Source of the DNA: Chloroflexota bacterium
GTDB taxonomy: Bacteria > Chloroflexota > Anaerolineae > UBA1429
Direction: 5' to 3'
Length of the DNA stretch: 64,000 bases
Assembly (NCBI GenBank): GCA_012719135.1
Contig: JAAYAW010000073.1
Coordinates: 1-64,000, forward strand
Shown here: positions 60,410 to 64,000 of the stretch, piece by piece
How the letters are laid out: every line of letters starts with the position of its first letter
How positions within the stretch are numbered: position 1 is the first letter of the stretch
Notes under the pieces: generated by a model
Seen by the model: the letters and a program-made list of their open reading frames with translations, nothing else
Databases searched by the model: none
What the model was told of the DNA's origin: nothing
Translations under genes and position numbers: made by a program

Positions 60410-60438
60410 TTGACAGGCCGTCAGGCCCGTGATATGAT
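60410..60438 (+). promoter_or_regulatory. Promoter of the lysine operon leader
   Basis: TTGACA (60410-60415), a 17-base spacer and TATGAT (60433-60438). The predicted start is near 60445, about 40 bases before the leader-peptide ATG and about 280 bases before lysW. Confidence 0.82.
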
Positions 60439-60487
60439 CCGGCCCATTCAGAAAGAGGCCGCCAGTGAGCCTCAGTGGAAGCAAGAA

Positions 60488-60583
60488 ATGGTATATCGCG
60501 AGCGCATAACCGAGATCCCCGCCGTTTCGGCGGATCTCATCAAGAAGAGCAAGCGTATCAAGGCTGACCCCTGGTCAGGCTAG
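60488..60583 (+). CDS. Putative lysine-rich leader peptide (31 residues)
   Basis: A short ORF missed by the track: MVYRERITEIPAVSADLI, then KKSKRIK, then ADPWSG and TAG. All four lysines lie within seven codons (60542-60562), all AAG. GGAAG (60477-60481) is a correctly spaced ribosome binding site. Before the Lys codons the RNA forms a hairpin (GAGAT...CCGCCG-TTT-CGGCGG-ATCTC, 60512-60538). The Lys codons themselves (GAGCAAG, 60547-60553) can pair with CTTGCTC just after the stop codon (60585-60591). An intrinsic terminator follows before lysW. It has all the parts of a ribosome-mediated attenuator. The peptide is inferred, not proven. Confidence 0.72.
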   Translation: MVYRERITEIPAVSADLIKKSKRIKADPWSG

Positions 60584-60654
60584 TCTTGCTCATGCCTCGC
60601 ATCTGAGGATACGGAAACAAGAGCGACTCCCCGGCCAGGGGGGTCGCTCTTTTT
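60582..60654 (+). terminator. Attenuator: intrinsic terminator with competing antiterminator pairing
   Basis: Terminator: GAGCGACTCCCC (60621-60632), loop GGCCA, GGGGGGTCGCTC (60638-60649), then TTTTT. The upstream segment AGTC-TT-GCTC (60582-60591) can pair with GAGCGACT (60621-60628), the 5' arm of the terminator, with only a two-base bulge. It alternatively pairs with the Lys codons of the leader peptide. The two pairings are mutually exclusive, as attenuation requires. Confidence 0.78.
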
Positions 60655-60721
60655 CGTACGTCGGCATCGTGGGCGTGTTGGTGTTGTGGCAGTGGGTCAA
60701 CTAGAGAACAGGAGACATGAG

Positions 60722-63280
<2,559 letters not shown>

Positions 63281-63289
63281 GAGGGATGC

Positions 63290-63787
63290 ATGGCCACCGT
63301 ATGGGTCTTCGGAGATGATGTCGACACCGATCAGATCGTGCCTGGACGGTATGCGCCCTATATGAAGTCCGAATCCGAACTGGGCAAGTTCCCGTTCATC
63401 GAGGCGCGGCCGGAGTTTGCCAGAGAGGTGCAACCCGGTGACGTGATCGTCGCGGGCCGCAACTTTGGGTGCGGTTCCTCTCGAGAGTATGCCCCGCGGG
63501 CGCTGTTCATAGCCGGCGTGGGCGCGATCGTCGCCCCGAGCTTTGCGCGCATCTTTTTCCGGAACGCGCTAAATCTGGGCCTGCCGCTCGTACAGGCCGA
63601 CCTGCGGGGGCGCGTGGTCGATAGACAGCCGGTAGATCTCGACCTGGCACGTCCGGGGCTGCGCGTGAATGGCGAGTGGCTGGCGCTGCCCGCACAACCG
63701 GAATGGCTGCGGCTGGCATGGGCCGAAGGGGGCATCATACAGTACTATGCCAGACACGGGCGCCTGCCCGTGGAGGCAACCTCGTGA
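63290..63787 (+). CDS. lysU: Homoaconitase small subunit
   Basis: A 165-residue swivel-domain subunit. [22 protein letters not shown] and [49 protein letters not shown] are the small-subunit signatures. The YMKS loop, where LeuD and LysU differ, is compatible with homoaconitate. Nine bases after lysT; the stop overlaps the start of the next gene by 4 bases. Confidence 0.92.
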   Translation: MATVWVFGDDVDTDQIVPGRYAPYMKSESELGKFPFIEARPEFAREVQPGDVIVAGRNFGCGSSREYAPRALFIAGVGAIVAPSFARIFFRNALNLGLPLVQADLRGRVVDRQPVDLDLARPGLRVNGEWLALPAQPEWLRLAWAEGGIIQYYARHGRLPVEATS

Positions 63788-64000
63788 GCCCGGTGATCTG
63801 TCTCCTCGAAGGGGATGGCATCGGCAGGGAGGTGATTCCCGCGGCAAGGCGCGTGCTGGAGGTTCTCTGCCCCGATCTGTCCTTTGTGCAGGCGGAGGCG
63901 GGCTGGGAGACCTTCCAGAGGGAGGGCACCGCGCTCCCTGAGCGTACTGTGGATGCCGTGGCCCATGCCGATGCCACTCTGTTCGGCGCGGTCTCGTCGC
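63784..64000 (+). CDS. Homoisocitrate (isopropylmalate-type) dehydrogenase, 3' part outside window
   Basis: A start codon GTG at 63784 (GTGA overlap with lysU) opens a frame without a stop to the window end, so it is missing from the ORF track. The translation starts with [25 protein letters not shown], the N-terminal signature of the isocitrate/isopropylmalate/homoisocitrate dehydrogenase family (EGDGIGxE), and continues [41 protein letters not shown]. By position it is the homoisocitrate dehydrogenase of the lysine pathway. Only about 72 residues are visible. Confidence 0.88.
   Translation, partial: MSPVICLLEGDGIGREVIPAARRVLEVLCPDLSFVQAEAGWETFQREGTALPERTVDAVAHADATLFGAVSS

Noticed and set aside
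60439-60620. Lysine riboswitch (L-box) or T-box in the lysW leader
   Set aside because: I could not find the long multi-helix L-box layout or a T-box specifier/UGGN motif; the leader-ORF attenuator explains the sequence.

Overview
The window is one continuous stretch of a high-GC, densely coded bacterial chromosome. It has short intergenic gaps, many ATGA/GTGA start-stop overlaps and clean sigma-70-type promoters (TTGACA-17-TATGAT and close variants). I see no phage, transposon, rRNA or CRISPR. The gene set suggests Chloroflexota (Anaerolineae-like): LysW-dependent lysine genes, Asp23 and AmaP-type proteins, a tandem moeA operon, a LuxR/Kelch hybrid, a SNF2-SWIM pair and a pair of lineage-restricted hypothetical proteins. 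The taxonomic call is an inference, not a proof.

Layout. 1-7480: a nucleotidyltransferase-like gene, a ~740 bp stretch with no supportable gene, then a phosphonate-type ABC transporter (binding protein, ATPase, permease with an RDD-like N-terminal domain) followed by a GH42 beta-galactosidase. It is driven by a promoter overlapped by a perfect palindrome and closed by a 48-bp perfect palindrome. 7497-12615 (minus): a six-gene molybdenum-cofactor operon (moaB, two moeA, moaA, moaC, MOSC) behind a probable Moco riboswitch. 12687-15869 (plus): yceD-rpmF, then Asp23, nusB, tatB and tatC. 16142-24843: peroxiredoxin, M50-CBS protease, mannose-6-phosphate isomerase, dehydrogenase, ArsA/Get3-like ATPase with a partner protein, HhH-GPD glycosylase, LuxR-TM-Kelch protein and OsmC. 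24877-30343: DUF503, two small membrane proteins, an NfnA/NfnB-type flavoprotein pair, a SIS-domain protein and a polyol-type dehydrogenase.

30419-47605 is mostly minus strand: a YfhO-like membrane protein, two hypothetical genes, tRNA-Val(UAC), and the information-processing genes argS, polA, smc, rnc and aspS, with amaP and scpB on plus. 47752-51085 holds sugar-acid type enzymes (mannonate-dehydratase-like, SMP-30 lactonase, Gfo/Idh/MocA). 51208-55343 is the SNF2 helicase with its SWIM partner. 55424-60337 holds a fucose-isomerase-like protein, a membrane pyrophosphatase whose motif fits the K+-independent type, a PHP phosphoesterase and tRNA-Pro(GGG).

60410-64000 is the start of an alpha-aminoadipate lysine operon: lysW, homocitrate synthase, homoaconitase large and small subunits, and a homoisocitrate dehydrogenase cut by the window edge. 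It is preceded by what looks like a complete ribosome-mediated attenuator: promoter, 31-codon leader peptide with a KKSKRIK cluster, mutually exclusive RNA pairings, and an intrinsic terminator. I consider this attenuator the most interesting signal in the window.
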